Under the pieces are notes generated by a model, which saw only the letters and a program-made list of their open reading frames with translations, was not told where the DNA came from and did no database searches. Positions 48,415 to 56,500 of a stretch of DNA of 64,000 nucleotides are shown one piece after another. The stretch spans positions 930,501 to 994,500 of the forward strand of contig NZ_SRSF01000001.1 in assembly GCF_004803465.1 (NCBI RefSeq), given 5' to 3'. The stretch's first letter is position 1, and each line of letters starts with the position of its first letter. The position numbers and the translations under genes are program-made. The stretch comes from Neolewinella litorea. GTDB taxonomy: Bacteria > Bacteroidota > Bacteroidia > Chitinophagales > Saprospiraceae.

Positions 48415-49305
48415 ATGAGCAGCAGCATTAGACTATCCGTTTTACTTCTTTCCGCCCTATTCGTTTTCGCGGCCTGCGGAGACGACGACTTCGTTGACGA
48501 CATCTTCGATGGGGAGATGGACGAACTCGTCCAGACCTACGCCGACCGCTACGAAGCCAACCTATCCTACCCCGCCGCCACGACGCGTTTGGATGATTTC
48601 GACGACGAGGCCGCCTATGATTTTCAGGAGGAATTCGTGGAGGAATTGGTAGATCGGGGGGATGAGGTGACCGGTTGGAAGCTGGGGTTCACCGGCGATG
48701 CACCCCGCCCCTTCGGTGCCCCTGGCCCCCTGTTCGGCCGACTGCTGCGTAGTCAATCTCGCGCATCCGGTTCGACCATCGACATCAGTGATACCTGGGT
48801 GATGGGTGCTGTAGGCGTCGAAGTCGCCCTCATTATCGGTAGGGACGCCGAGTTCGAGTTGACCGACTTCCCCCTCAGCCGGGAACAGGTGCTAAACTTG
48901 GTGGAGGGCATCGCGCCCCTGACGGAATTCCCCGAACTGGGCTTTGAGGAAGGACTGATGGGTATTAACTACCGCGACCTGATTGCTAATAATGCCGGGG
49001 CGAAGGCGTACGTGCTCGGAGAAACTACGCCCCTGAGCGAGCTCCAGATAGACATTGATTCGATTGACGTGCGGATTTTCCGAGATGATTCCCTTATCGG
49101 CGAGTCCTTCAGTGGGGACGCGCTCGGTAGCCAAGTGGAAGCCCTCGAGGCACTGCTGCGCCATCTGGCCGAACGCGATGTCACGTTGCGCGCCGGTTCC
49201 ATCATAGCTACGGGTAGCTTGGGTGGTGATCTCGGTCTGGAGCCGGGGGAATACCGCTTTGAGTACGAGCAACTCGGCACGAACACCTTTACGTTGGTGG
49301 AGTAA
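48415..49305 (+). CDS. Exported 2-keto-4-pentenoate hydratase-like lipoprotein
   Basis: 296 residues. An N-terminal lipoprotein signal (SVLLLSALFVFAACGDDD; Cys20 or so, acidic after it) precedes a domain like MhpD/HpcG hydratases of the FAH superfamily: GWKLGFTGDAPRPFGAPGPL, VGVEVALIIGRDAEFEL, IANNAGAKAYVLGE and SIIATGSLGGDLGLEPG. Cytoplasmic members hydrate 2-hydroxypentadienoate in aromatic catabolism. Metal-ligand glutamates appear in the GVEVAL and similar positions. A lipid-anchored, periplasmic version is unusual; the substrate is unknown. Neighbours are a partial moaA copy and a toxin-antitoxin pair, so the region looks mobile. Confidence 0.72.
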   Translation: MSSSIRLSVLLLSALFVFAACGDDDFVDDIFDGEMDELVQTYADRYEANLSYPAATTRLDDFDDEAAYDFQEEFVEELVDRGDEVTGWKLGFTGDAPRPFGAPGPLFGRLLRSQSRASGSTIDISDTWVMGAVGVEVALIIGRDAEFELTDFPLSREQVLNLVEGIAPLTEFPELGFEEGLMGINYRDLIANNAGAKAYVLGETTPLSELQIDIDSIDVRIFRDDSLIGESFSGDALGSQVEALEALLRHLAERDVTLRAGSIIATGSLGGDLGLEPGEYRFEYEQLGTNTFTLVE

Positions 49306-49319
49306 GCCGGCCCTCAAAT

Positions 49320-49690
49320 AGGTCGAGGGCGGCCAGCTCATCGAGGTAGCGCGGCAGGAGGATGCCGTTGGTCGACATGGCCAGGCGGGGAAACAAATTT
49401 TCCCAGTCCCCGACCAACACTGGCAGGTCGCGCCGCACCAGCGGTTCCCCGCCCGTCAGCCGCACCTTGGTCACGCCCATTTCGGCCAGTACACCGCAGA
49501 GGTAAAGAATCTCGTCGTAGTTCACCAAAGCCTCCCGTGGGGCAAAGGCCATCCCCTCCTCCGGCATGCAGTAGCGGCAGCGCAGATTGCGGCGGTCGGT
49601 TACCACCAGGCGCAGGTACGTTAGTTGCCGGTTGTGTTGGTCGATGAGCATATGCTAAAGGTGCAACTGAAACCGCGCCGGGTTGCATGG
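49320..49690 (-). pseudogene. Decayed 5' fragment of moaA
   Basis: The minus strand from ATG 49651 encodes about 107 residues nearly identical to MoaA (MLIDQHNRQLTYLRLVVTDR...), then joins YLDELAALDLFEGRL. MoaA residues AGLTTFNISL...ETLAA (about 33) are deleted in frame, as shown by the 17-nt stretch at 49320-49336 matching moaA 46994-47010. The first cluster cysteine is Arg (RNLRCRYC), and the protein stops after 120 residues. The copy also carries moaA upstream sequence to about 49690, with the -7 changed from TACCTTTA to CACCTTTA. Confidence 0.9.
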
Positions 49691-49774
49691 TCGATCACGT
49701 CTTCGTTACTCCGCACCATCACCATGGCAGTATTGGATTTGGGCGGGCACGCAGGTGCCAGGCTCGGAGGTAAC

Positions 49775-49792
49775 GGCTGAACAGCTTCAGCC
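49775..49792. other. Perfect hairpin upstream of xre/res module
   Basis: GGCTGAA and TTCAGCC flank a 4-nt loop (CAGC), a 7-bp perfect stem. No T tract follows. It lies 95 nt before the antitoxin gene. Confidence 0.45.
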
Positions 49793-49859
49793 ATCTACGC
49801 CCTGAAACTTATCCTTGATGTACGGAACCGCTGTCTCAACAAAGAACCCTTCTACATAA

Positions 49860-49891
49860 TGACAAATGTCCGTAACTTAGTGTCAAATGTC
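49860..49891 (+). promoter_or_regulatory. Candidate autoregulatory operator of the xre/res module
   Basis: TGACAAATGTC (49860-49870) and TGTCAAATGTC (49881-49891) differ at one base and are spaced 21 nt apart, two helical turns. The first core GACA-AA-TGTC is palindromic. The second covers the first possible ATG (49887). Confidence 0.6.
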
Positions 49892-50306
49892 TCCTATGGA
49901 ATCCCTGCTGCAAGACATCTTCCCCGGGCAGCCGCTTGACTCCCGGGCCGACCTGATCGCGCTGAGCCGGGGCGGCATCAGCATGAAGGAGGTTCACCGA
50001 TTGCTCGCGGCCCTGTCGCTGACCCTGCGGGAGATTTCACGCATCCTGCCCGTATCGGAGCGACAGCTGAACCGGTACCGTGACGATGACACCCTGCGCA
50101 AGGATCTGTCCAGTCACCTGATCCAACTCGTGGAACTCTTCGAGCATGGGTACGCCGTTTTCGGAAAGGATAAGTTCGACCGCTGGGTACGTACGGAGAA
50201 CCGGGCCGTCGATAACAACCGTCCCATAGACCTCCTCGATACCCCGATCGGCATTGAACTGATCGGCGACATCGTCGGCAGGGTCGCTCACGGCGTATAC
50301 AGTTAG
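49887..50306 (+). CDS. Xre/MbcA/ParS-type antitoxin
   Basis: 139 residues. Helical N-terminal Xre-like DNA-binding part (about 20-75; ISRILPVSERQLNRYRDDD), then a DUF2384-type toxin-binding domain at the end (LVELFEHGYAVFGKDKFDRWVRTEN, PIDLLDTPIGIELIGDIVGRVAHGVYS). It neutralises the RES toxin encoded 4 nt downstream and represses the operon. Start at ATG 49887 or the in-frame ATG 49896; the operator overlaps the first, which favours the second slightly. Only antitoxin-toxin genes form this transcript. Confidence 0.88.
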   Translation: MSPMESLLQDIFPGQPLDSRADLIALSRGGISMKEVHRLLAALSLTLREISRILPVSERQLNRYRDDDTLRKDLSSHLIQLVELFEHGYAVFGKDKFDRWVRTENRAVDNNRPIDLLDTPIGIELIGDIVGRVAHGVYS

Positions 50307-50310
50307 CGGA

Positions 50311-50769
50311 ATGCTGGTTTACCGCATCGCCAAGGACCGGTACATCCGTGACCTCACCGGTACGGGGGCAAAACTGTACGGCGGCCGGTGGAACCCCAAG
50401 GGTTACGCCATGCTGTACACTTCGGAAAACAAGTCATTGGCGGCGCTGGAAGTTCTGGTGCACCTCAGCCCCGGCACCGTACCCGATGATCTCACCATCG
50501 CCACCCTACGCTTGCCCGATGACGAGCTGCGATCCTACGAAGGTGAAGTGTTGGTATCACCAGGATCGAGAGAGCCGGAACACCGCTTCCTTGCGCAGGC
50601 GGGTAAAGCCTGGTTGGACTCCCGAGCCTGTCTGGCCTGGAAGGTCCCTTCCGTACTTATTCCCGGCGAACACAACATCCTTATCAATCCCCTGCACCCC
50701 GCAGCTAATGACATTAGCATCGAAATGCTAGAGCCGTTCACCTTCGACGAACGGTTTTTCATTCGGTAG
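50311..50769 (+). CDS. RES domain toxin
   Basis: 152 residues. The RES fold has conserved Arg26 (GGRWNPKG), Tyr36 (LYTSENKSLAALE), Glu47 and a Ser later. Characterised RES toxins (MbcT-like) degrade NAD+ and halt growth. It immediately follows the antitoxin gene; the order antitoxin then toxin is typical. The C-terminus, NPLHPAANDISIEMLEPFTFDERFF, is the usual RES ending. Full length, no sign of decay. Confidence 0.9.
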   Translation: MLVYRIAKDRYIRDLTGTGAKLYGGRWNPKGYAMLYTSENKSLAALEVLVHLSPGTVPDDLTIATLRLPDDELRSYEGEVLVSPGSREPEHRFLAQAGKAWLDSRACLAWKVPSVLIPGEHNILINPLHPAANDISIEMLEPFTFDERFFIR

Positions 50770-50799
50770 TATAATCACTCGGCCTGCAAGGCTTCGACC

Positions 50800-53490
50800 T
50801 TAGAGCATTTTCTCCAGGCTGGCGATCTTGGCGCGGGCGTCTGCCTGCTTCTTGCGTTCCAGTTCTACGACCTCGGCAGGAGCGTTGGCTACGAAGCGTT
50901 CGTTGCTCAGCTTCTTTTCCACGCCTTTGAGGAAGCCCCTCAAACGATTCAGTTCCTCCTCGGTCTTGGCGCGCTCGGCGGCTAGGTCCACCTCCTCGTT
51001 CAGGATGAGGTAGGCCGTGTCGTTGCCCAGTAAGAATGGCAGACCGTTTGCGGGAGCTGCGTCAACCAAATCTACGGAACCCAGCACCCCGGCTTTTTTG
51101 AGGAAGGCTACGGCACCCGCGTCCGCGCCCAGCAACTGCTCGCTTTGCGGACTGCGCTTGACGGACAGGGTAAGTGCCTCGCCGTGGGAAATCCCCCGCT
51201 GATTGCGGACGTCGCGTACGTGGCTAACGGCCTCTTGCAGCCGGCCAAAGTCGTGCAGCATTTGAGGATCGTAAGTCCGGGCTTCCGGCCAGCGGCTGAC
51301 GATGCAGTCCTCCCCGGCTTTGCGGTCCCGCAGCTGGTGCCAGACCTCCTCGGTAACGAAGGGCAGGAAGGGGTGCAGCAGGGTCATCATGCGTTCGAAA
51401 ACCCCGATGGCCGCGTCATAGGTGGTGCGACTGAGGGTGCCGTCGCTGGGCTTGATGGCCTCCAGGTACCAGCTGCAGAAGTCGCTCCAGATCAGGCGGT
51501 AGAGGGTGACCATGGCCTCGCTGAGACGGTATTCGACCATGAGGCGGTCCACCTCGGTGATGGTAGCGTTGAGGCGCGCCTCGATCCAGCGTGTAGCGAG
51601 TTCGGCCGCCGGTTCCGGAGTACGATCGACTACCGAAAAGCCCTGGATGAGGCGGTTGGCGTTGAAGATCTTGTTGCAAAACTTGCGCCCCTGTTCACAG
51701 AGCTGGCTCTCGTTAAGCACCTCGCCGTCGGCGATGGGGGCGTCGAAGATGATGTCGTTGCCGGCCGCGGCGCTGGACAGCATACCGAAGCGGACGCCGT
51801 CGGCCCCGTAGGTTGCCAGCAGTTCCAGGGCATCGGGGCTGTTGCCGAGTGATTTGGACATCTTGCGGCGCTTCTCATCGCGGACCATGCCGGTGAAGTA
51901 GACGTCGCGGAAGGGCTGGCGGCCGTGTTCCTCGACGAATTCCTTACCGAGCAACTCCTCGCTGAATTCGTAGCCGGCCATGATCATGCGGGCTACCCAG
52001 AAGAACATGATGTCCCAGCCGGTGACGAGGTCGTTGGTCGGATAGTAGTACTTCAATTCGGTCTTGTCCTCCCCGAAACCATCGAAGACCGACATGGGCC
52101 AAAGCCAGCTGGAGAACCAGGTGTCAAGCACGTCGTCGTCTTGCTGCAGGTCGTCCATTGTCAGCCCGGGATGGTGATGGCGGGCATCTTCGAGTGCCTC
52201 TTCTGCGGTTTCGGCCACGTAGACCTCATCGCCGTGGTACCAGGCCGGTATACGGTGACCCCACCAGAGCTGCCGGCTGATGCACCAGTCGCGCACGTTG
52301 TCCTCCTGCAACCACGAACGGTACATATTGACCATACTGTCGGGATGGAATTTGACCTCCCCGGACTCTACGGCCTCCAGCGCGGTGGCTGCCGTCTCGT
52401 CCATCTTCATAAACCACTGTAGGGTAAGCCGGGGCTCCACCACGGCGTTGGTGCGCTCGCTGCGGCCGATCTTGGTGCGGTACTGCTCGATCTTGATGAG
52501 GTCGCCGCTTTCCTTGAGCAGTTTGATGATCTCTACCCGTGCGTCTTCCCGGCTCAGACCCACGGCAAACTGCGCCAGCTCGTTCATTTTTCCGTCGGCG
52601 GTGATGGTATCGATCACCTCCAGGCCGTACTTCTCACCCAGCGCGTAGTCGTTGGGGTCGTGGGCGGGGGTGATCTTGAGCGCACCGGTGCCAAACTCGG
52701 CGTCGACGTAGTCGTCCGGGATGACGGGCACCACGCGGTTCACGAGGGGTACCACCACCTTTCGGCCGTGAAATTTCATGTAGCGCTCATCGTCGGGGTG
52801 GACGGCCACGGCCGTGTCGGCCATGATGGTCTCGGGGCGGCTGGTGGCGATGGTCAGGTAGGTATCGTCGGTGCCCTCCATGCGGTAGCGCACGTGGTAG
52901 AGGTTACCGTTCTCTTCGGTGTGGATGACTTCCTCGTTGCTCAGCACGGTCTGGGCCTCCGGGTCCCAATTCGTCATCCGCTGGGCGCGGTAGAGCTTGC
53001 CCCGCTTGTAGAGCATCACGAAGACCTTGATGACGGTGGCGTACATTTTTGGTTCCATCGTGAAGCGGGTACGCGACCAGTCGCAGCTGGCACCGAGCAA
53101 CTGCAATTGTTGCAAGATGATGCCCCCGTATTCTTCCTTCCATTCGAAGGCGTGCTTGAGGAATTCCTCGCGGCCGATGTCCGATTTCTTGATGCCCTGT
53201 TCCCGCAGTTTCCTGACCACCTTGGCCTCGGTAGCGATGCTGGCGTGGTCGGTGCCGGGTACCCAGCAGGCGTTCTTTCCGTCCAGACGGGCCTTACGGA
53301 TCAGGATGTCCTGGATGGTATTGTTCAGCATGTGGCCCATGTGCAACACGCCCGTCACATTTGGCGGCGGGATCACGATGGTGTAGGGCTCCCGCTCGTC
53401 GGGCACGCTTCGGAAGTAGTCGTGCTCCATCCAGTGGGCGTACCATTTCTTTTCTACCTGGCGGCTGTCGTATGTGGCTTTGGCGGACAT
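50800..53490 (-). CDS. valS: Valyl-tRNA synthetase
   Basis: 896 residues, class I synthetase. The HIGH-like motif is PPPNVTGVLHMGHMLNNT, and KMSKS lies in KRRKMSKSLGNSPDAL. A CP1 editing insert occupies about 180-400, an anticodon-binding domain about 640-790, and a C-terminal coiled coil at about 830-895 (AAERAKTEEELNRLRGFLKG). It charges tRNA-Val and edits Thr mischarging. ATG 53490 (MSAKATYDSRQVEKKW) was chosen; an upstream TTG at 53511 is unlikely. TATCTTTG (53516-53509) is its -7 element, 18 nt upstream. Confidence 0.97.
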   Translation of the reverse strand: MSAKATYDSRQVEKKWYAHWMEHDYFRSVPDEREPYTIVIPPPNVTGVLHMGHMLNNTIQDILIRKARLDGKNACWVPGTDHASIATEAKVVRKLREQGIKKSDIGREEFLKHAFEWKEEYGGIILQQLQLLGASCDWSRTRFTMEPKMYATVIKVFVMLYKRGKLYRAQRMTNWDPEAQTVLSNEEVIHTEENGNLYHVRYRMEGTDDTYLTIATSRPETIMADTAVAVHPDDERYMKFHGRKVVVPLVNRVVPVIPDDYVDAEFGTGALKITPAHDPNDYALGEKYGLEVIDTITADGKMNELAQFAVGLSREDARVEIIKLLKESGDLIKIEQYRTKIGRSERTNAVVEPRLTLQWFMKMDETAATALEAVESGEVKFHPDSMVNMYRSWLQEDNVRDWCISRQLWWGHRIPAWYHGDEVYVAETAEEALEDARHHHPGLTMDDLQQDDDVLDTWFSSWLWPMSVFDGFGEDKTELKYYYPTNDLVTGWDIMFFWVARMIMAGYEFSEELLGKEFVEEHGRQPFRDVYFTGMVRDEKRRKMSKSLGNSPDALELLATYGADGVRFGMLSSAAAGNDIIFDAPIADGEVLNESQLCEQGRKFCNKIFNANRLIQGFSVVDRTPEPAAELATRWIEARLNATITEVDRLMVEYRLSEAMVTLYRLIWSDFCSWYLEAIKPSDGTLSRTTYDAAIGVFERMMTLLHPFLPFVTEEVWHQLRDRKAGEDCIVSRWPEARTYDPQMLHDFGRLQEAVSHVRDVRNQRGISHGEALTLSVKRSPQSEQLLGADAGAVAFLKKAGVLGSVDLVDAAPANGLPFLLGNDTAYLILNEEVDLAAERAKTEEELNRLRGFLKGVEKKLSNERFVANAPAEVVELERKKQADARAKIASLEKML

Positions 53491-53508
53491 AAGGGGTATT
53501 TGGACCGG

Positions 53509-53516
53509 CAAAGATA
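53509..53516 (-). promoter_or_regulatory. -7 promoter element for valS
   Basis: TATCTTTG on the minus strand, 18 nt before the valS ATG at 53490. No -33 TTG at correct spacing. Confidence 0.45.
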
Positions 53517-53564
53517 GGCAGTTGTCCTGCGCCGATCGTCCGGCGGGGGGAGCACGCGAAAAAT

Positions 53565-54746
53565 CTAGTTAAGCGCCTGCTTCAGATCGGAGATGATGTC
53601 CTCCACATGCTCTATTCCGATGCTGAGGCGAATCAGTCCGTCGGTGATCCCGTTGGCCAGGCGGGTTTCCGGGTCGAGGCTACGGTGACTCATGGTACTC
53701 GGGTGCAGCACCAGGGTATCGACGTCGCCCAGGGTAGGTGTAAGGGTGCAGAAAGTGAGCCGGTTCATGAAACTTTTCGCGCACGGCAGGCCGCCCACAA
53801 GCTCAAAGCTTAGCATTCCGCCGTGCAGGATCATTTGTTTACCAATCGTGGAGCAGTCGGGGTGGCCCGGCAGACCGGGGTAATTGACCGCCGCAACGCG
53901 AGGATGAAGCATCAGGAATTCGGCCACCCGTTCAGCGTTTGAGGAGTGACGCTCCATGCGCAGCGCCAGGGTTTTGAGGCCATTGAGTACCAGCCAGGCG
54001 TCCCAGGCATTACCCGTGCCCCCGTGGAGGCGATGGATCGGTACGAAGACCTCTTCCATCAGTTTCTTGTCGCGGGTGACGATCGCTCCCGCCACTCCCG
54101 TGCCGTGCCCGTTCAGGTACTTCGTGGTGCTGTGGACGACTACGTCCGCTCCGTGCTTAAGGGGTTGCTGGCCAATCGGGGTAGCGAAGGTGTTGTCGAC
54201 CACCAACCGGGCGCCGTAATGGTGCGTGAGGTTAGCCAGCAGTACCAGGTCGGTACAACGGAGTGTAGGATTACTGGGGGTTTCGACGTAGACGGTATTC
54301 AGGCTGGGGTTTTCGGAGAGTATGTCCTCCAGTTTTTCCGTATCGCGCAGGTCGGCGGTAATGCGCCGCACGCCGCGAGCGGTCAGGCTGTCAATGAGCG
54401 CGCTGCTGCCGCCGTAAAGGTCGCCCTGGGTAAGGATGATATCCCCGCTCTGGCACAGCCCCGCGAGCACCGTGGAGATGGCCGCCATACCGCTGGCGCA
54501 GAAGAGTCCGAAAGCTTCTCCGTCCAGGCCATGGTTTTCCAGGGCCGCGATTTTGTCCGCCGCCGCATCTACCGTCGGGTTGCCGAATCGCCCGTAGATG
54601 TGGCCCTTCTCAACGCCATCGAAGATGTTTATGCCCTGCTCGATCGTGTCGAACACAAAACTCGACGCGGCCACCAGCGGCACCTGGTGGGCGTGGTTGT
54701 AGTGGTTCTGAGGAGGATCTTTGACAACAAAGCTGGATATCTTCAT
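53565..54746 (-). CDS. Trans-sulfuration PLP enzyme (methionine gamma-lyase / cystathionine gamma-synthase family)
   Basis: 393 residues, fold type I PLP enzyme. The PLP Lys is in HSTTKYLNGHGTGVAGAIVT; YGRFGNPTVDAAADKIAALE and ASGMAAISTVLAGLCQSGD are typical of the Cys/Met metabolism family. The C-terminus carries GDVDTLVLHPSTMSHRSLDP, with the distal substrate loop. Members include methionine gamma-lyase, cystathionine gamma-lyase and -synthase; sequence alone does not decide. ATG 54746 (MKISSFVVKDPPQNHYNHAH) was chosen; 54782 adds 12 less family-like residues. Divergent from the pseudouridine synthase gene. Confidence 0.9.
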   Translation of the reverse strand: MKISSFVVKDPPQNHYNHAHQVPLVAASSFVFDTIEQGINIFDGVEKGHIYGRFGNPTVDAAADKIAALENHGLDGEAFGLFCASGMAAISTVLAGLCQSGDIILTQGDLYGGSSALIDSLTARGVRRITADLRDTEKLEDILSENPSLNTVYVETPSNPTLRCTDLVLLANLTHHYGARLVVDNTFATPIGQQPLKHGADVVVHSTTKYLNGHGTGVAGAIVTRDKKLMEEVFVPIHRLHGGTGNAWDAWLVLNGLKTLALRMERHSSNAERVAEFLMLHPRVAAVNYPGLPGHPDCSTIGKQMILHGGMLSFELVGGLPCAKSFMNRLTFCTLTPTLGDVDTLVLHPSTMSHRSLDPETRLANGITDGLIRLSIGIEHVEDIISDLKQALN

Positions 54747-54911
54747 GGGTGGGCACCAAACCCCTTCGATAATGCTTGCCATTGTCTATCGGCGAGACTA
54801 TATCCGGAGGGGCATTTTGATCAAATTGATCTCCCGAAGATACTCCCCCTGCATCTGGGAAGAATATATTTCTTGAATTTCGGCAGCTGTCCGGAGATCG
54901 CTTCGGCAACC

Positions 54912-54919
54912 TACCTTTG
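54912..54919 (+). promoter_or_regulatory. -7 promoter element for pseudouridine synthase gene
   Basis: TACCTTTG, ending 4 nt before the ATG at 54924, so the transcript is probably leaderless. No -33 TTG at the usual spacing. Confidence 0.45.
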
Positions 54920-54923
54920 CCCC

Positions 54924-55979
54924 ATGGAAGATGAAGCAGACAACGAAGAACTGTTCGAAGTACAAGAAATACTGGTGGATCCAAAGCAGTCGCCGGTTCG
55001 GATCGACAAATTCGTCACCGACAAACTGCCCCGCGTCAGCCGCAACCGCGTACAAAACGGGATCCGTACCGGCTCGATATTAGTCGATGGGCAGCAGGTT
55101 AAACCCAATCATAAACTTTCCCCGGGAGAACTGATCACCGTCATCGTCCCCCGGCACGCCGATCGGCCCGAAGGACTGGTCGCCGAAGACATTCCCCTGG
55201 ATGTTCGCTACGAGGACGACGCCCTGATGATCGTTCACAAACCGCCGGGCATGGTCGTACACCCCGGCGTCGGCAACCCCTCCGGCACGCTGGTCAATGC
55301 CCTGGCTCATTACCTGCGCCACGAAGGTGATATACCTGTACTTCCGGGTAATGACGACGACCGCGTCGGACTCGTTCACCGCATCGACAAGGACACTTCC
55401 GGTCTGTTGGTTATCGCCAAGACCGACGAGGCCATGAGCCATTTGGCGCGCCAGTTCTTCGACCACAGCATCGACCGAACCTACCAGGCCATCGTATGGG
55501 GCAGCCCCGATCCGGCCGAGGGCACCATCGACCGCAACATCGGCCGCCATCCCCGCCTGCGGCAAAACTATACGGTCTTCGACGAAGAGGAAGCCGGCAA
55601 ATCCGCCGTCACCCACTACCGCACCCTGGAAGACCTGTACTACGTGAGCCTCTGCGAACTCAAATTGGAAACCGGCCGCACCCACCAGATCCGCGTGCAC
55701 ATGAAAAGCATCGGTAACCCCGTATTCATGGACGATAAGTACGGCGGCAACCGCATCGTAAAGGGCACCGTCTACAGCAAGTACAAAACCTTCGTGGAGC
55801 GCTGTATGGAATTGTGCCCACGCCAGGCCCTGCACGCCAAGAGCATCGGGTTCATCCATCCTACCACGCGGAAGTACGTGCATTTCGACAGCGACCTTCC
55901 CCAGGACATGCACGACAGCCTTGAGCGCTGGCGCACCTACGTGGGGCACCGACGCCACAACAATCTTCTGGAATCGTGA
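54924..55979 (+). CDS. RluA/RluD family pseudouridine synthase
   Basis: 351 residues. An S4-like domain (about 25-85; RIDKFVTDKLPRVSRNRVQN) is followed by the catalytic domain with HRIDKDTSGLLVIAKTDEA (catalytic Asp) and KLETGRTHQIRVHMKSIGNP. It isomerises uridine in 23S rRNA or similar; RluD-like by length and motifs. ATG 54924 directly follows a -7 element, and the frame is open far upstream without a family match, so the longer ORF was rejected. The stop overlaps the next gene's GTG start (GTGA), so both are coupled. Confidence 0.94.
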   Translation: MEDEADNEELFEVQEILVDPKQSPVRIDKFVTDKLPRVSRNRVQNGIRTGSILVDGQQVKPNHKLSPGELITVIVPRHADRPEGLVAEDIPLDVRYEDDALMIVHKPPGMVVHPGVGNPSGTLVNALAHYLRHEGDIPVLPGNDDDRVGLVHRIDKDTSGLLVIAKTDEAMSHLARQFFDHSIDRTYQAIVWGSPDPAEGTIDRNIGRHPRLRQNYTVFDEEEAGKSAVTHYRTLEDLYYVSLCELKLETGRTHQIRVHMKSIGNPVFMDDKYGGNRIVKGTVYSKYKTFVERCMELCPRQALHAKSIGFIHPTTRKYVHFDSDLPQDMHDSLERWRTYVGHRRHNNLLES

Positions 55980-56479
55980 GCCCAGAACAGGATACCCGTC
56001 GGTGGGTGCAGGACTTCGTGGTCGGCCTGGGACTTTGTCCGTTTGCCGCCCCGGTGTTGGCCGAGGGCCGAGCCATGTTTCTGACCTGTCCGGAAGACTC
56101 GGTTGAGTTAGCCTTTTACTGGGCGGGGGCGCAGGTGCAAGAGTTGCTCAGCCAGCCGCCGTCGGAGGTGGATACGAGTCTGCTGATCTTCCCTGAGGTT
56201 TTGGCCGATTTCGGCGATTTCCTGGACTTCATTGCCGAGATAGAGGATCTGCTCCAGGCCAGCGGTGCCGACGAATGGGTACAGCTCGCGCACTTCCATC
56301 CCCGGTATTGCTTCGGTGGGGTTCCGGAAGAAGATCCGGCCAACGCCACCAACCGCTCCCCCTACCCCACCGTGCAGTTGTTACGTGTGGAGAGTGTGGC
56401 AAAAGCAATAGCGCGCTTCCCGGGGGCCAAATCTATTCCGGATCGGAATATGGCCCTGCTCAGGAAGCGCGCTACGTAA
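55976..56479 (+). CDS. DUF1415 family protein
   Basis: 167 residues from GTG 55976. Typical DUF1415 features: RWVQDFVVGLGLCPFAAPVL near the N-terminus and LAHFHPRYCFGGVPEEDPAN with NRSPYPTVQLLRVE later. The function is unknown. It is coupled to the pseudouridine synthase gene by a 4-nt overlap, which suggests cotranscription but not necessarily a shared role. It ends 22 nt from the convergent T9SS gene. Confidence 0.85.
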   Translation: MSPEQDTRRWVQDFVVGLGLCPFAAPVLAEGRAMFLTCPEDSVELAFYWAGAQVQELLSQPPSEVDTSLLIFPEVLADFGDFLDFIAEIEDLLQASGADEWVQLAHFHPRYCFGGVPEEDPANATNRSPYPTVQLLRVESVAKAIARFPGAKSIPDRNMALLRKRAT

Positions 56480-56500
56480 AAATCAGCGGGTTATCTATCC

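Noticed and set aside
53946-55979. 677-codon open frame ahead of the pseudouridine synthase
   Set aside because: The 326 residues before ATG 54924 are antisense to the trans-sulfuration enzyme and resemble no domain. A -7 element sits right before 54924.
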